A stretch of DNA of 64,000 nt from Lachnospiraceae bacterium C10 (GTDB lineage: Bacteria > Bacillota > Clostridia > Lachnospirales > Lachnospiraceae): contig FMTN01000012.1 in NCBI GenBank assembly GCA_900100095.1, positions 51,597-115,596 on the forward strand, written 5' to 3'. The notes under the pieces were generated by a model. It did no database searches, was not told the origin of the DNA, and saw only the letters and a list, made by a program, of their open reading frames with translations. This document shows positions 16,997 to 26,774 of this stretch, piece by piece. Positions within the stretch are counted from its first letter, which is position 1, and each line of letters begins with the position of its first letter. The position numbers were made by a program, and so were the translations under genes.

Positions 16997-18061
16997 ATGA
17001 CGTTTGGGGATTTTGATGATCTGGTGGTTCTCGCGAAGGAGAACCGTGCCAGTGACATACATGTAAGTGTGGGACAGGTTCCTAGTTTTCGCATCGATGG
17101 CAGTATTGTTGCGGTAGGAGACCAGCGATACGGCCAGCAGGAAATGGATGGCATTATAGCGAAGGTTGTAACGGATGCACATAGCATGCAGCATCTGAAA
17201 GAAGTGGGGGAGTTAGACCTTCCCTACTCACTTCCGGGAGTTGGACGACTTCGTGTCAATGTCTATCGCCAAAGGGGTAGTTACGCATTGGCAGCCAGGA
17301 TTTTAAATCCTACCATCCCGAATCCAAGGGATTTAAATATTCCGGATTCTGTTGTTCGATGTTGTGATAAGAAGAGAGGGTTGATTCTCTTTACCGGTCC
17401 GACCGGTTCCGGTAAGTCTACTTCCCTGGCCAGCCTCATCGACCATGTGAATCGCAAATATAACTACCACATTATTACATTGGAAGATCCGGTGGAGTAC
17501 CTCCATCATCATCAGAAGGCCATTGTGCACCAGAGGGAGATTGGAAGTGATTCTCTAAGCTATGCCAATGCACTGCGTGGAGCACTTCGAGAGGACCCGG
17601 ACGTTATATTGATCGGAGAGATGCGAGACCTTGAGACCATTTCCATTGCAGCAACTGCAGCAGAGACTGGCCATTTGGTTTTCTCCACCCTTCATACCGT
17701 TTCAGCGGTGGACACGGTGAACCGAATCATCGACGTCTTTCCTCCGCATCAGCAGCAACAAATTCGGACACAGCTAGCGGATATCTTAGAGTGCGTGGTG
17801 GCAGAACAGCTTCTGCCAAGAATCGGCGGGAAGGGACGTGTGGCAGCCTACGAGGTTATGCTTGCCAACAATGCGATTCGCAATTACATCCGAGAGGGTA
17901 AGACCTTCCAGATTACTTCGACCATTCAGACCAGTCGGGCATCCGGCATGATCACCATGGACGATTATATTCAGCTGTTATATCAGAATGGCGAGATCGA
18001 TCGGGAGACAGCAATCCTCTTCTCAAGAGATAAGATTGCACAGAAGAATCGCCTGATGTAA
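16997..18061 (+). CDS. pilT: Type IV pilus retraction ATPase PilT
   Basis: A 354-residue ATPase that depolymerises the pilus. It lacks the long N-terminal region and the zinc site of PilB. Walker A GPTGSGKST is near residue 135, followed by TLEDPVEYLH, LIGEMRDLETI, the STLHTVSAVDTVNRIID block and the AIRNYIREGKTFQI motif of PilT proteins. Presence of PilT predicts retraction and so twitching, adhesion or DNA-uptake functions rather than only secretion. Confidence 0.95.
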   Translation: MTFGDFDDLVVLAKENRASDIHVSVGQVPSFRIDGSIVAVGDQRYGQQEMDGIIAKVVTDAHSMQHLKEVGELDLPYSLPGVGRLRVNVYRQRGSYALAARILNPTIPNPRDLNIPDSVVRCCDKKRGLILFTGPTGSGKSTSLASLIDHVNRKYNYHIITLEDPVEYLHHHQKAIVHQREIGSDSLSYANALRGALREDPDVILIGEMRDLETISIAATAAETGHLVFSTLHTVSAVDTVNRIIDVFPPHQQQQIRTQLADILECVVAEQLLPRIGGKGRVAAYEVMLANNAIRNYIREGKTFQITSTIQTSRASGMITMDDYIQLLYQNGEIDRETAILFSRDKIAQKNRLM

Positions 18062-18073
18062 GGGAGAAATTAC

Positions 18074-19288
18074 GTGGCAAATTATATCTACACAGTTATT
18101 AATAAAGAGGGAAAGCAGCTCAAGGGGAACCTTGAAGCTGATACGAAGGAATTAGCAGAGCTACAGCTTCGCAACCAGGAGCTGACCATTGTGGGTCTGA
18201 GCGAAGCTTCTGTTATGAATCAGCAGATCAGCTTCAATATCGGCGGCAAGCCTAAGGCAAGAGATATGTCGGTCTTCTGCCGGCAGTTCGTCAGCATTGT
18301 GGATGCCGGTGTGCCGGTTATCACAGCGCTGAATATGTTAGGAGAGCAGACGGAGAACAAGATGCTTCGGGAAGCGATTTTAGGATGTAAGCTTTCCATT
18401 GAGAAGGGAACCACTCTGGCGGATGCCATGATGGATTATCCGAAAGTCTTCGACCGCATCTTTGTCACCATGGTGCGCGCCGGTGAGGAATCCGGTTCCT
18501 TAAGTAAGTCCTTTGACCGAATGGGGGTTCAGTATGAGAAGCAGCATCAGCTCAATGCTCTGGTGCGTAAGACATCCATCTATCCGACGATTCTGATTCT
18601 GGTAACCATCGGCGTGGTCATCGTTATGCTCCGCGTGGTTGTACCGCAGTATAAGGATATGCTCTCAGACTTGGATGCCGAGCTTCCGGCTATTACGAAG
18701 TTTGTTATGGGATTGTCCGAAGCTCTTGGAGATTACTGGATGATTCTTTTAGGAATTGTGGTGCTCCTTATAGTAGGAATAAGGCAGATGGCAAAGGGAG
18801 AGAGCGGAGCGGTAGCATTGTCGAAGCTGCAGCTTAAGATTCCAATGCTGGGTAAGCTGGTACAGAAGCAAAATTCCGCATCCTTCACCAGAACCCTAGC
18901 CACCCTTTTAGCATCCGGTATTCCGATGATCGACGCTTTGAATATCGCAGGAGGCACCTTAAAGAACCTGCTTTTCGTTCAGGCGGTGGAACATGCAAGG
19001 GACTCTGTTTCCATGGGAAGCAATCTCTCCCTTCCGTTGAAGGAGTCGGGACAGTTCCCGCCTCTTGTATACCAGATGATCAGTATCGGTGAAGACACCG
19101 GTAATATCGACGGAATGCTCGATAAGGTAGCGGACTATTACGATGAAGAGGTCAAGGAAGCCACCGAACAGCTGATGGCGATGATGGAGCCGGCGATTAT
19201 CATTGTGCTGGCCGTTGTGGTGGGTACCATCGTTCTATCCGTCATCATGCCGATGAGCAGTATGTACGCAGCTCTTGATAATGTATAA
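18074..19288 (+). CDS. pilC: Type IV pilus inner-membrane platform protein PilC
   Basis: A 404-residue GspF-family protein with two homologous cytoplasmic helical domains (residues about 65-185 and 270-395) and three membrane segments. Conserved stretches include FCRQFVSIVDAGVPV, the second-domain FTRTLATLLASGIP and a C-terminal EPAIIIVLAVVVG membrane segment. It starts with GTG behind GGGAGAAA. It anchors the PilB and PilT motors to the growing pilus. Confidence 0.95.
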   Translation: MANYIYTVINKEGKQLKGNLEADTKELAELQLRNQELTIVGLSEASVMNQQISFNIGGKPKARDMSVFCRQFVSIVDAGVPVITALNMLGEQTENKMLREAILGCKLSIEKGTTLADAMMDYPKVFDRIFVTMVRAGEESGSLSKSFDRMGVQYEKQHQLNALVRKTSIYPTILILVTIGVVIVMLRVVVPQYKDMLSDLDAELPAITKFVMGLSEALGDYWMILLGIVVLLIVGIRQMAKGESGAVALSKLQLKIPMLGKLVQKQNSASFTRTLATLLASGIPMIDALNIAGGTLKNLLFVQAVEHARDSVSMGSNLSLPLKESGQFPPLVYQMISIGEDTGNIDGMLDKVADYYDEEVKEATEQLMAMMEPAIIIVLAVVVGTIVLSVIMPMSSMYAALDNV

Positions 19289-19382
19289 GAGCATAAGAGC
19301 AAGTATCAAGTGGATGCACAGGCGCTTCAGGGGAGCGTTTTGCATATATAACAACGTTTCATCTAAGTAAAGGAGAAAAAGT

Positions 19383-19841
19383 ATGAACGCTATGGTAACA
19401 AAGAACTTTAAGAAAAAGAACAAGAAGAACAAAGGATTCACATTGGTAGAGCTGATTATCGTTATTGCGATCATCGCAGTATTAGGTGTTATCCTTGCAC
19501 CGCAGTATATCAAATATGTGGATAAGTCCCGCTGGGCAACCGATCAGAACAATGCCAAGACCCTTCTGAAAGAAGTGCAGACAGCGGTTGTAGCAGTGCA
19601 GGAAGAGACAGCTGACGGAAAAGTATTATCAGGAGCAACAGCTGGAAAAATTACATTGACGAAGACTGCGGATCCAGCAGTTGTCGGTATTGAATCTGCT
19701 GTAACAAACAAAATTGCAGAGGCAGATGCGAACTGGAACAAGACAAGAGTTACAAATAAAGGTAAGGCAGATGGTGCTAAAGCAGAATATGTAATTACAA
19801 TTGGTACTGATAATCAGGTTACAGGTGAGTGGTCAGATTAA
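19383..19841 (+). CDS. pilA: Major type IV pilin
   Basis: A 152-residue class IVa prepilin. An 18-residue basic leader ends in Gly18 before the prepilin peptidase site, followed by FTLVELIIVIAIIAVLG with the conserved Glu at mature position 5. A globular domain of about 110 residues without cysteines ends in a beta-rich region (ITIGTDNQVTGEW). Strong AAAGGAGAAAAAG ribosome site. It is preceded by a 94-base gap holding a small hairpin near 19321-19340, which may help set pilin level relative to the assembly genes. Confidence 0.93.
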   Translation: MNAMVTKNFKKKNKKNKGFTLVELIIVIAIIAVLGVILAPQYIKYVDKSRWATDQNNAKTLLKEVQTAVVAVQEETADGKVLSGATAGKITLTKTADPAVVGIESAVTNKIAEADANWNKTRVTNKGKADGAKAEYVITIGTDNQVTGEWSD

Positions 19842-19853
19842 TCCTAGCTTGTA

Positions 19854-20633
19854 ATGATAATGATCCCATTTATCCCCTGGATCTTCCTCTTCCTTACCGG
19901 AATCTGCGTAGGTAGCTTCCTCAATGTATGTATCTACCGGATTCCGAAGGAAGAGAGCATTGTATTCGGACCCAGCCATTGCATGACCTGCGGACATAAG
20001 TTGGGCTGGGTGGATCTGGTACCGGTATTCAGCTTCCTCTTCTTAAGAGGACGGTGTCGTTATTGTAAAGCAGAACTGTCACTTCAATATCCCCTGATTG
20101 AAGTGACAAATGCCCTGCTTTGGCTGATTTGCTATTACCGTTTCGGAGATAGCGTAAGGACGGTGTTCGCCTGCGGACTTGCCAGCATTCTGCTGGTTAT
20201 ATCCGTAATCGATGAAAGAACACAGATTATTCCGCTGGGATGTAATATCGGAATTGTCCTTCTTGCGACTCTTAAGATCATCGTTGAAGGCATTCAGACA
20301 TCTTCTTTTGAAGTTGTCCCTTATCTGATTGGCGGTATATCCGTCAGTGGCTTTTTGCTCCTGGTTCTTATGGTAACAGGAGGAGAGGGCATCGGAGGCG
20401 GCGATGTGAAACTGATGGCAGCAGCAGGCATATTCCTTGGATTTCCCGGAATTCTTCTGGCGTTTCTCATCGGCTGCGTAGCAGGAACCATTCTGCATGT
20501 TTTTCGTATGGTGGTGATGCACGCAGGAAGACGACTGGCGTTAGGACCCTATCTGTCCTTTGGAATATTTGTCGCAATGCTCTATGGAGGAGATCTGCTC
20601 AACTGGTATCTTGGCCTGTTGGGTATAAGGTAG
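19854..20633 (+). CDS. pilD: Prepilin peptidase/methyltransferase PilD
   Basis: A 259-residue polytopic A24 aspartic peptidase. The N-terminal domain keeps the two CxxC pairs (CMTC and CRYC) of the methyltransferase-type enzyme. The catalytic aspartates are in the region of SVIDERTQIIP and in GGEGIGGGDVKLM (GxGD motif). It cleaves the leaders of the pilins encoded in this operon. The ribosome site is poor and ATG 19854 is followed by an in-frame ATG two codons later. Confidence 0.94.
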   Translation: MIMIPFIPWIFLFLTGICVGSFLNVCIYRIPKEESIVFGPSHCMTCGHKLGWVDLVPVFSFLFLRGRCRYCKAELSLQYPLIEVTNALLWLICYYRFGDSVRTVFACGLASILLVISVIDERTQIIPLGCNIGIVLLATLKIIVEGIQTSSFEVVPYLIGGISVSGFLLLVLMVTGGEGIGGGDVKLMAAAGIFLGFPGILLAFLIGCVAGTILHVFRMVVMHAGRRLALGPYLSFGIFVAMLYGGDLLNWYLGLLGIR

Positions 20634-20653
20634 TATAAGAGACCATCCGGCTA

Positions 20654-20704
20654 CTGCCGGTGGGAAAGGGCTTTCTCTTTGACAAAGCTTTTTCCCATCA
20701 GCAG
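20654..20704 (+). other. Intergenic hairpin within the pilus operon
   Basis: An imperfect stem pairs CTGCCGGTGGGAAAGGGCTTT with AAGCTTTTTCCCATCAGCAG in the 120-base gap between pilD and the pilM-pilN gene. It has no T tract, so RNA processing or stability control is more likely than termination. Confidence 0.4.
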
Positions 20705-20753
20705 TAACAAGACACTAAATAACAGAGTAAAAAGGTAATTAGAAAGAAAAATT

Positions 20754-22460
20754 ATGGCAGAGACACTTAACATTCAGGTAGGCGACCATATCAGCATGGT
20801 CTGCCGTATGATAAGACGTGGCAAGACGAATCAGATTGGTGAACATTTTATCTTTCAAACACCGGCAGGAGCAGTATCCGACGGAACCATTGCCAATGTG
20901 GAAATGTTCGCGAAGAAGCTGACGGAAGAGATCGAACGGCACGGGCTTAAGAAGATTACCGATGTCAATTTCTGTATTTCCTCCAGTAAGATCGCCAGCC
21001 GTGAGGCTGTCATTCCCAAGGTGAAGGAGAAGCAGATTCAGAGTCTGATTATGACCAATCTGAAGGATTACTTCCCGATGGATATGTCCGGATATAAGAT
21101 CACCTACACCATGTTAGGTGAGATGACGGGTGAGACACCGGGGTACCGCATCATCATTCGTGCAGCCCAGAAGGAAATGCTCAATTCCTATGTGTCTTTG
21201 GCGAAGGCGGCATTGCTTCGCATCAATTCCATTGAATGTACGGAGAATGCGCTGTTCCAGGCAGTGAAGGATGTGAAGATGCAGGGAAATGTCATGTATA
21301 TGAACATTTCCGCAGTACGGACCGAATGTACCTTTATGAAGGACGGGGAATTTAAGTTACACCGTTCCTTTAACGATGGAGGAGACTGTCTTCTGACGCC
21401 GTATATGGAGAATTCCTTCATCGAATCCGCGGAATATATTCCAACCTGTGAGAAGCTTTTAGATCCACAGCAGACCATGATGGACCGTGAGACGGCGGAG
21501 GATTATCTTTCCCGTCTTGTCAGCAATGTGAATCGTGCGGTGGACTTCTATGCCAGCACCACCAAGAGTTCGGTGGACGGCATTGTACTTCTTGGACCTT
21601 GTGAACATCTTCCGCATTTCCGGGAAGTCTTAAAGGATGGAACCGGTGTGGATGTGGCTTATATAGAGCAGCTTCAGGAGGTAGCGGAGAAGCTTGGAAA
21701 GGTTGTGGAGGTGTCCACCTTTGTGACCTGTTTTGCGGCAAGCATTTCACCGGTCAACTTTATTCCGGATGAGTACCTTGCCAGTCGAAAGAAGACGGGG
21801 CTTGCCATCAATCGTGGCCCGAAGAATGTACAGGGTGCCTCTGAGGATTCCTATACGTCTGCCATTATTATTGCACTGGTCTGTGTGGCGGCAGGCGTAA
21901 TCTTAAGTCTTGTCTCTGTCCTTGGTTACCTTGACAGTAAGGGACAGCTTGCTGATGCGGAAGAAGAGATTGAACAGCTTCAGCCGGCGAAGAAGACCTA
22001 TGAGGATTATATGGTCTATTCCAAGAATGACGAGGCACTTTCCTATGTGAAGGAAGATGCCAGAGGCAATAACGCGAAGCTTCGTAAATTCTTTGAAGAA
22101 TGCGAGCGTAAGATGCCAAAGAGTCTCCTCTTTTTATCTGCACAGCTTAACAGCAGTGGAGCTGTGCTGGAGTGTGAGACATCAACGGATTTAAAGGATG
22201 TGGCGAATGTCATTCATGAATTCCGTTCCTTTACTTCCATTGAGGTGATTAAGGTCAGCACACCGGAGGTAGTGGAAAGTAGTGCCGAATCCGGAGTTCC
22301 GACAGAGAAATTTACACTTACGGTTGTCTTTAACGATCCGCATGCCCAGGCTAAGCTTGCGCAGGAGAGTAATGCCGCAGGAAACACATCAGGTACGACA
22401 ACTACGACGGATACAACGGCAACGACCGATGAGAGCCAGGCAGGAGGAGAGAAGCAATGA
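20754..22460 (+). CDS. Fused PilM-PilN type IV pilus alignment protein
   Basis: A 568-residue protein that joins two pilus components normally encoded separately. Residues about 1-350 form an actin-like PilM domain (start AETLNIQVGDHISMVCR, then IVLLGPCEHLPHFREVL). A linker containing the PilN-type NFIPDEY motif leads to one membrane segment (about 371-394) and a PilN-like coiled coil and ferredoxin-like region (about 395-530). The tail is Thr-rich. PilM binds the NFxP-like motif of PilN in separate systems; here both are on one chain. It overlaps pilO by four bases. Confidence 0.85.
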   Translation: MAETLNIQVGDHISMVCRMIRRGKTNQIGEHFIFQTPAGAVSDGTIANVEMFAKKLTEEIERHGLKKITDVNFCISSSKIASREAVIPKVKEKQIQSLIMTNLKDYFPMDMSGYKITYTMLGEMTGETPGYRIIIRAAQKEMLNSYVSLAKAALLRINSIECTENALFQAVKDVKMQGNVMYMNISAVRTECTFMKDGEFKLHRSFNDGGDCLLTPYMENSFIESAEYIPTCEKLLDPQQTMMDRETAEDYLSRLVSNVNRAVDFYASTTKSSVDGIVLLGPCEHLPHFREVLKDGTGVDVAYIEQLQEVAEKLGKVVEVSTFVTCFAASISPVNFIPDEYLASRKKTGLAINRGPKNVQGASEDSYTSAIIIALVCVAAGVILSLVSVLGYLDSKGQLADAEEEIEQLQPAKKTYEDYMVYSKNDEALSYVKEDARGNNAKLRKFFEECERKMPKSLLFLSAQLNSSGAVLECETSTDLKDVANVIHEFRSFTSIEVIKVSTPEVVESSAESGVPTEKFTLTVVFNDPHAQAKLAQESNAAGNTSGTTTTTDTTATTDESQAGGEKQ

Positions 22461-23134
22461 ATTTGAATCTGCAAAAGAGAGACATCAAGCTCCTGATCGT
22501 GTTCGGAGGCTTGATTACCCTGTTACTTTGTTACCTTTTGGTATTTAATAAATTCAATGAGAAGCGGGATGAGGTGGATGCGAAGATCACGGCTTTGCAG
22601 CCGGAGCTTGATACCCTTCGGGAGTACCAGTCCCATAAAGCGGAGTATGAGGAGAAGATTTCCGTTGCCAAGACACAGATCAGCAGTATGTTATCTGTTC
22701 TTCCAACCTCTGTCTGGCAGGAGGATCAGGTGCTTCTGGCCGATCGGATGGAGCATGACCTGAAGGTGAATGCTGTTGGTGAAGCTTTTACGGAGCCTGT
22801 TTTGGTCCAGCAGTTAAAGGGTGTGACAGAAGAGGACATCGATGCAGCTGCATCGGCAAAAGATCAGAGTGTTTATAAGGCGCCGATGACGTTGAAGGCG
22901 AAGATGGACTACAGACAGATGAAGGATTATCTGGACTATATCTTTGCCGAGGATCAACTGACAGGTATTGAGTCCATGCAGGTGTCCTATAATCCAACGG
23001 ACCGTAAGCTTGATACGACGACGGTTGTAAATTCCTATTATATAAACTATGCGAACGCACCGGAAGAGTCGCATCTTGTTCCGCAGGTAAGCACCGGTGT
23101 GAAGGATCCTTTTGGAACACATAATAAGGATTAA
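22457..23134 (+). CDS. pilO: PilO-like pilus alignment protein
   Basis: A 225-residue bitopic protein with a short cytoplasmic end, one membrane segment (residues about 12-30), a coiled coil (about 31-80) and a small alpha/beta domain. Size, topology and position directly after PilN are those of PilO. Sequence identity to known PilO proteins is weak to the eye, so the call rests mainly on architecture and context. Confidence 0.78.
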   Translation: MNLNLQKRDIKLLIVFGGLITLLLCYLLVFNKFNEKRDEVDAKITALQPELDTLREYQSHKAEYEEKISVAKTQISSMLSVLPTSVWQEDQVLLADRMEHDLKVNAVGEAFTEPVLVQQLKGVTEEDIDAAASAKDQSVYKAPMTLKAKMDYRQMKDYLDYIFAEDQLTGIESMQVSYNPTDRKLDTTTVVNSYYINYANAPEESHLVPQVSTGVKDPFGTHNKD

Positions 23135-23158
23135 GGATATGATATAAAGGAGAAGAAG

Positions 23159-24454
23159 ATGAAGGCACGATACATCAGAAAACTTCATAAGGTGAAGGGG
23201 AATCAACAGGGATTCACTTTAGTGGAGGTACTGATTGCAGCTATTATCCTTGCTGTTATCATCGTGCCATTGCTCAATCAGTTTGTATTCTCCTCGAAGG
23301 TAACGCAGAAGGCCAGAATGACCGGTAACCAGACTCTGGCTGCCGAGAATTTATATGAGAAGGTAAAGGGGGCAGATGTCTCCGTTCTTATTCCGAAGGT
23401 GGATGGAAGCGGCCATGCGAATCCAAGGGACCTTTCTAATTTAAAGAACTATTTTGATGCGGATTCGGTTACCCTGTCTCAGGCGAAGACCACATCTCCC
23501 GGACAGAGTGTGTTGGATGTGAAGAACGCTTATGTGACCAACGGCCGATACGATGCCAGAATCACCTTGGATGATCAGGGTGAGACAGCGCAGTATCTGA
23601 ACAACCAGCTGATGACGAAGAAGATGTCCTTTGACCACGTCTGTCTGATTGCAGATACGGATGATCAGGAATACACCAGGAATTTAACCGATGAATGTAC
23701 GGTGATCAAGCGGGAGCGTTCCATCAAGGTCACCTTTGAGAAGACAGAGGAGGATGGCATTATTTATGTGAAGCCGGTCATCCTTCGAACCTATAACATT
23801 GTATTTGACCGCCCGACCACAGAGTCGGAGCGAAGTGTCTACGGAAGTCATAAGACCGAGCGGTTTGAAGATGAAACTGTTACCGAGGATCTGGAGCCCT
23901 TTGCGTATACCATTAAGGATGAGGACGGGGAAATCAGGGAAGTACCTTTTGACTTCTTTTTGATCTATTCTCCGTATTATGAGAGTACGTCCATCAATAA
24001 CAAGGACGATATTACCATTGATAATTCCGCCAATTTCAAAGGGGACTGCTTTGTCGTACGTGAGAACAGAAGTGCGGAGGGTGTTACCTATTCCGGAACC
24101 ATCAACCTTTTAGAGCAGCATGAGGAAGACCGGATCGAAGACTTCGCCATGAAGATGCATTCGAATATGAGTCTTAAGAATGGAATTACGGATGCGGTCA
24201 AGGAACTGGACTTTGGTACCTATCGCCTGCGTTATGTGCATAATGCAGAGGGCTGGTATCGGGAAGGTTATCATACCATTTCCTCCAGCGGTAATACCGT
24301 GGTATCGGATCCTTACAGTATCCTGACGGTATTGAAGCAGGAGAAGGTGGAGCATGTATTCCGTGTCACCATCCAGATTTACGAGCATACGGATGGGGAT
24401 GAGGAACACACCGAAAGCCCGCTATATACACTACAGGGAATGAAGGTCTGGTAA
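23159..24454 (+). CDS. Minor pilin with large C-terminal domain (PilV-like)
   Basis: A 431-residue prepilin. The basic leader ends in Gly18, followed by FTLVEVLIAAIILAVIIVPLL with Glu at mature position 5. The globular part (about 370 residues) is much longer than in a structural pilin and rich in beta-prone segments, which suits a tip or adhesive minor pilin. Ribosome site AAAGGAGAAG. Processing by PilD is expected. Confidence 0.82.
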   Translation: MKARYIRKLHKVKGNQQGFTLVEVLIAAIILAVIIVPLLNQFVFSSKVTQKARMTGNQTLAAENLYEKVKGADVSVLIPKVDGSGHANPRDLSNLKNYFDADSVTLSQAKTTSPGQSVLDVKNAYVTNGRYDARITLDDQGETAQYLNNQLMTKKMSFDHVCLIADTDDQEYTRNLTDECTVIKRERSIKVTFEKTEEDGIIYVKPVILRTYNIVFDRPTTESERSVYGSHKTERFEDETVTEDLEPFAYTIKDEDGEIREVPFDFFLIYSPYYESTSINNKDDITIDNSANFKGDCFVVRENRSAEGVTYSGTINLLEQHEEDRIEDFAMKMHSNMSLKNGITDAVKELDFGTYRLRYVHNAEGWYREGYHTISSSGNTVVSDPYSILTVLKQEKVEHVFRVTIQIYEHTDGDEEHTESPLYTLQGMKVW

Positions 24455-24468
24455 GACAGGAGGCAGAT

Positions 24469-26754
24469 ATGAAGCACCTGAAAGAAGGGAAAAAAGCTCT
24501 ACAACAGAATAGAGGAAATGGACTGATCCTGGTGCTTGTGATTGCCGTTGTTGTGACATTTCTTGGAATTGCACTGTTATCCACCTCCTATACCTCCTAT
24601 CTTGTGAAGGTGGCAGAGCGTGAGAGTAACGATACTTTCGCCAGCGCAGAGGATGGAATGGATCTGATTCGCGCCGGACTTGTCCATGCAGAGAGCAATG
24701 CCATTGCCAGCGGTTACGCGAAGGTATTGCAGTCTTTTGCAGATAATACCACCAACAAGCTGATTTTTAAGACAGCATTTTATGATGAGCTGGGGCAGTA
24801 TCAGACCAGCAAAAGGGACAGCTCGAATCCCCTTCCACTCTTTCCAAACCCGCGGGTAAATGCGGATGGAACGAAGACGATTCGTTATTATTCCCTTAGT
24901 GCGTTAGAGAATTATCTTCCACAGGCACATGAGGGAGACAGTTATCAGCTGGCGGCTGCGGTGACAGCCGGAGGTGTGGAGGACTATGGTAGTGCCGTTC
25001 AGGCAGAGGATAACCGGTCGGTTACTTTGCGTGGTATCAGGTTGACCTATACCAGAGCGGATGGCTATGTTACTTCTGTTACGACGGATATTACCATGGC
25101 GATTCCGGAGGTGGAACTTCGCAAGGCGGATATCGTAGGCGGAGAGAAGGCACTCCAGAACTTTACAGCGATTGCCGATAAAGGAATAAAGAACTATCGT
25201 GATCTTGAGGGCGGAACGACCCCGGATGGCGGCGTGATTGAAGGAAGTGTCTATGCCGGCAAGGTTGAGATGAAGGGCGGTGCCTTCAATGTGGCAGATA
25301 ATCAGTGCATGATCGTGGGAAGGACACTGGATCCTGCGACCGGTCAGCGAACCAGTGGGGATATCACCTTCCTTGGAGCCGGTACGTTTACACAGGGGGT
25401 GGGTTCCACCCTTTGGGCGAATAATATTCAGATCTCCAGTAACGGAGACTTTTCCACCAGAGTCAATTCCAGAACTCTGGTGGCAGATGATTTGATGTTT
25501 GATGATGAGGGAACGGTTCACCTCCGGGGCAACTATTATGGATTCGGTTGCGGAAATGAGGCGAAGCAGAGCAGTTCCATCATTTTCAACTCACCTCGTA
25601 AGGGCACGCTGGATGTGACAGATATCCAAAGCCTTCTTCTGGCAGGCCGAAGCTTTGTGCAGGGTGAAGAAAGCAATCCGGCTGCCTCCGTCGGCATGGG
25701 TTCCTCCATTACAGCCAAGCCGGAGCAGGTGGCGTATCTGATTCCATCCGACTATTTGGGCGGGGATTTAAATCCTACCATCGTAGCGGAAGAGGACTCC
25801 GTGGAGCGAATGGATGAGATGGTTGCGCGGATTCTTGCGAATAAGGATCATCCGCTGATTAAGGATAAGACTCTTGCGGACTACGGCATTACAGATGCAT
25901 CCGGCATCCGTGTCCTGACCTATCCTCTGCCGGGGGATTCGACGAAGGTAAGTCAGTACTATTTTTTGAATTTTCCGGATAAGACAAAGGCCAACGAATA
26001 TTTCAGGGATTACTTTAATTCCCACAAGGGACAGATTCAAAAGTACATCGATGCCTATGCCTCTTTGCAGGGATTTGAACAGGGTTCCTCCTTTATAACA
26101 GCTTCCACATCTATCCGTAAGGACGGAGACAGCTATGAGGTGACCCCGGGAGGTAACAGTCTTAAGGATGAGGGCGAAGACCTGATGCGCCGTTATATGA
26201 ATCTGAGCCAGACTTTAAGCGAGGAGAACTCCGACGAGAACGGTACGCCGTTCTGGACCTACATCAAACGTGACAAGTTGATGGAATTCTGCGACGGCCG
26301 GGAAGGTCAGCTGGTTCCTGTGGCATGGCATGTGGATCCGAATGCGGCAGAGCGTAGCTACAACGGGAACAAAGTGGTCTATCGTGGAGAAGTCTACGGC
26401 TCGGAGACCATTGGGGCAGACGGACCGACCGATGGAAGAGGTGAAGTGGCAGGCTATTGTGCCAAGGCAAGACCAAATGAGCCGATTCGTGTATCGGAAG
26501 CCGGCGGCGGAGTGAAGTGTAACTTCCTTGTAGTAGACGGAGATGTGGAACTTGGAAATCAATTTGACGGAATTATCATGTGTAGCGGTATGTTAAACAC
26601 AGGAGGTGCCTCCCTTCATCTGCAGATGGATGGAATTTCGTACCTTCGAAATTCCGATCTGTGGAATGGAACCAGGGGCGGTTCAGGTTTGTCCAAGGGT
26701 GACGACTGGGCTATGGATGAGGTTGTAACCTATTCCAACTGGAAGAAGGATTAG
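24469..26754 (+). CDS. Large PilX-like accessory pilin
   Basis: A 761-residue protein with a basic leader, GNGLILVLVIAVVVTFLGIALL as N-terminal helix and then a very long extracellular part. The helix lacks the FTLVE signature and the Glu at position 5, as in PilX/GspK-type proteins, in which that residue is missing in tip subunits. The segment around residues 230-350 has repeated short Gly-rich strands (GGVIEGSVYAGKVEMKGGAF), which suggests a beta-solenoid like polymer-forming or bactofilin-like domains. A role at the pilus tip is inferred from the sequence of four unusual pilins in one operon. Confidence 0.7.
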   Translation: MKHLKEGKKALQQNRGNGLILVLVIAVVVTFLGIALLSTSYTSYLVKVAERESNDTFASAEDGMDLIRAGLVHAESNAIASGYAKVLQSFADNTTNKLIFKTAFYDELGQYQTSKRDSSNPLPLFPNPRVNADGTKTIRYYSLSALENYLPQAHEGDSYQLAAAVTAGGVEDYGSAVQAEDNRSVTLRGIRLTYTRADGYVTSVTTDITMAIPEVELRKADIVGGEKALQNFTAIADKGIKNYRDLEGGTTPDGGVIEGSVYAGKVEMKGGAFNVADNQCMIVGRTLDPATGQRTSGDITFLGAGTFTQGVGSTLWANNIQISSNGDFSTRVNSRTLVADDLMFDDEGTVHLRGNYYGFGCGNEAKQSSSIIFNSPRKGTLDVTDIQSLLLAGRSFVQGEESNPAASVGMGSSITAKPEQVAYLIPSDYLGGDLNPTIVAEEDSVERMDEMVARILANKDHPLIKDKTLADYGITDASGIRVLTYPLPGDSTKVSQYYFLNFPDKTKANEYFRDYFNSHKGQIQKYIDAYASLQGFEQGSSFITASTSIRKDGDSYEVTPGGNSLKDEGEDLMRRYMNLSQTLSEENSDENGTPFWTYIKRDKLMEFCDGREGQLVPVAWHVDPNAAERSYNGNKVVYRGEVYGSETIGADGPTDGRGEVAGYCAKARPNEPIRVSEAGGGVKCNFLVVDGDVELGNQFDGIIMCSGMLNTGGASLHLQMDGISYLRNSDLWNGTRGGSGLSKGDDWAMDEVVTYSNWKKD

Positions 26755-26774
26755 AAAGAAAGGCAGGCAGTATC

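Noticed and set aside
24904..25521. 205-codon minus-strand frame opposite the large pilin gene
   Set aside because: It lies wholly antisense to a well-supported gene, has no recognisable domain, and is rich in Arg, Ile and His codons typical of a shadow frame.
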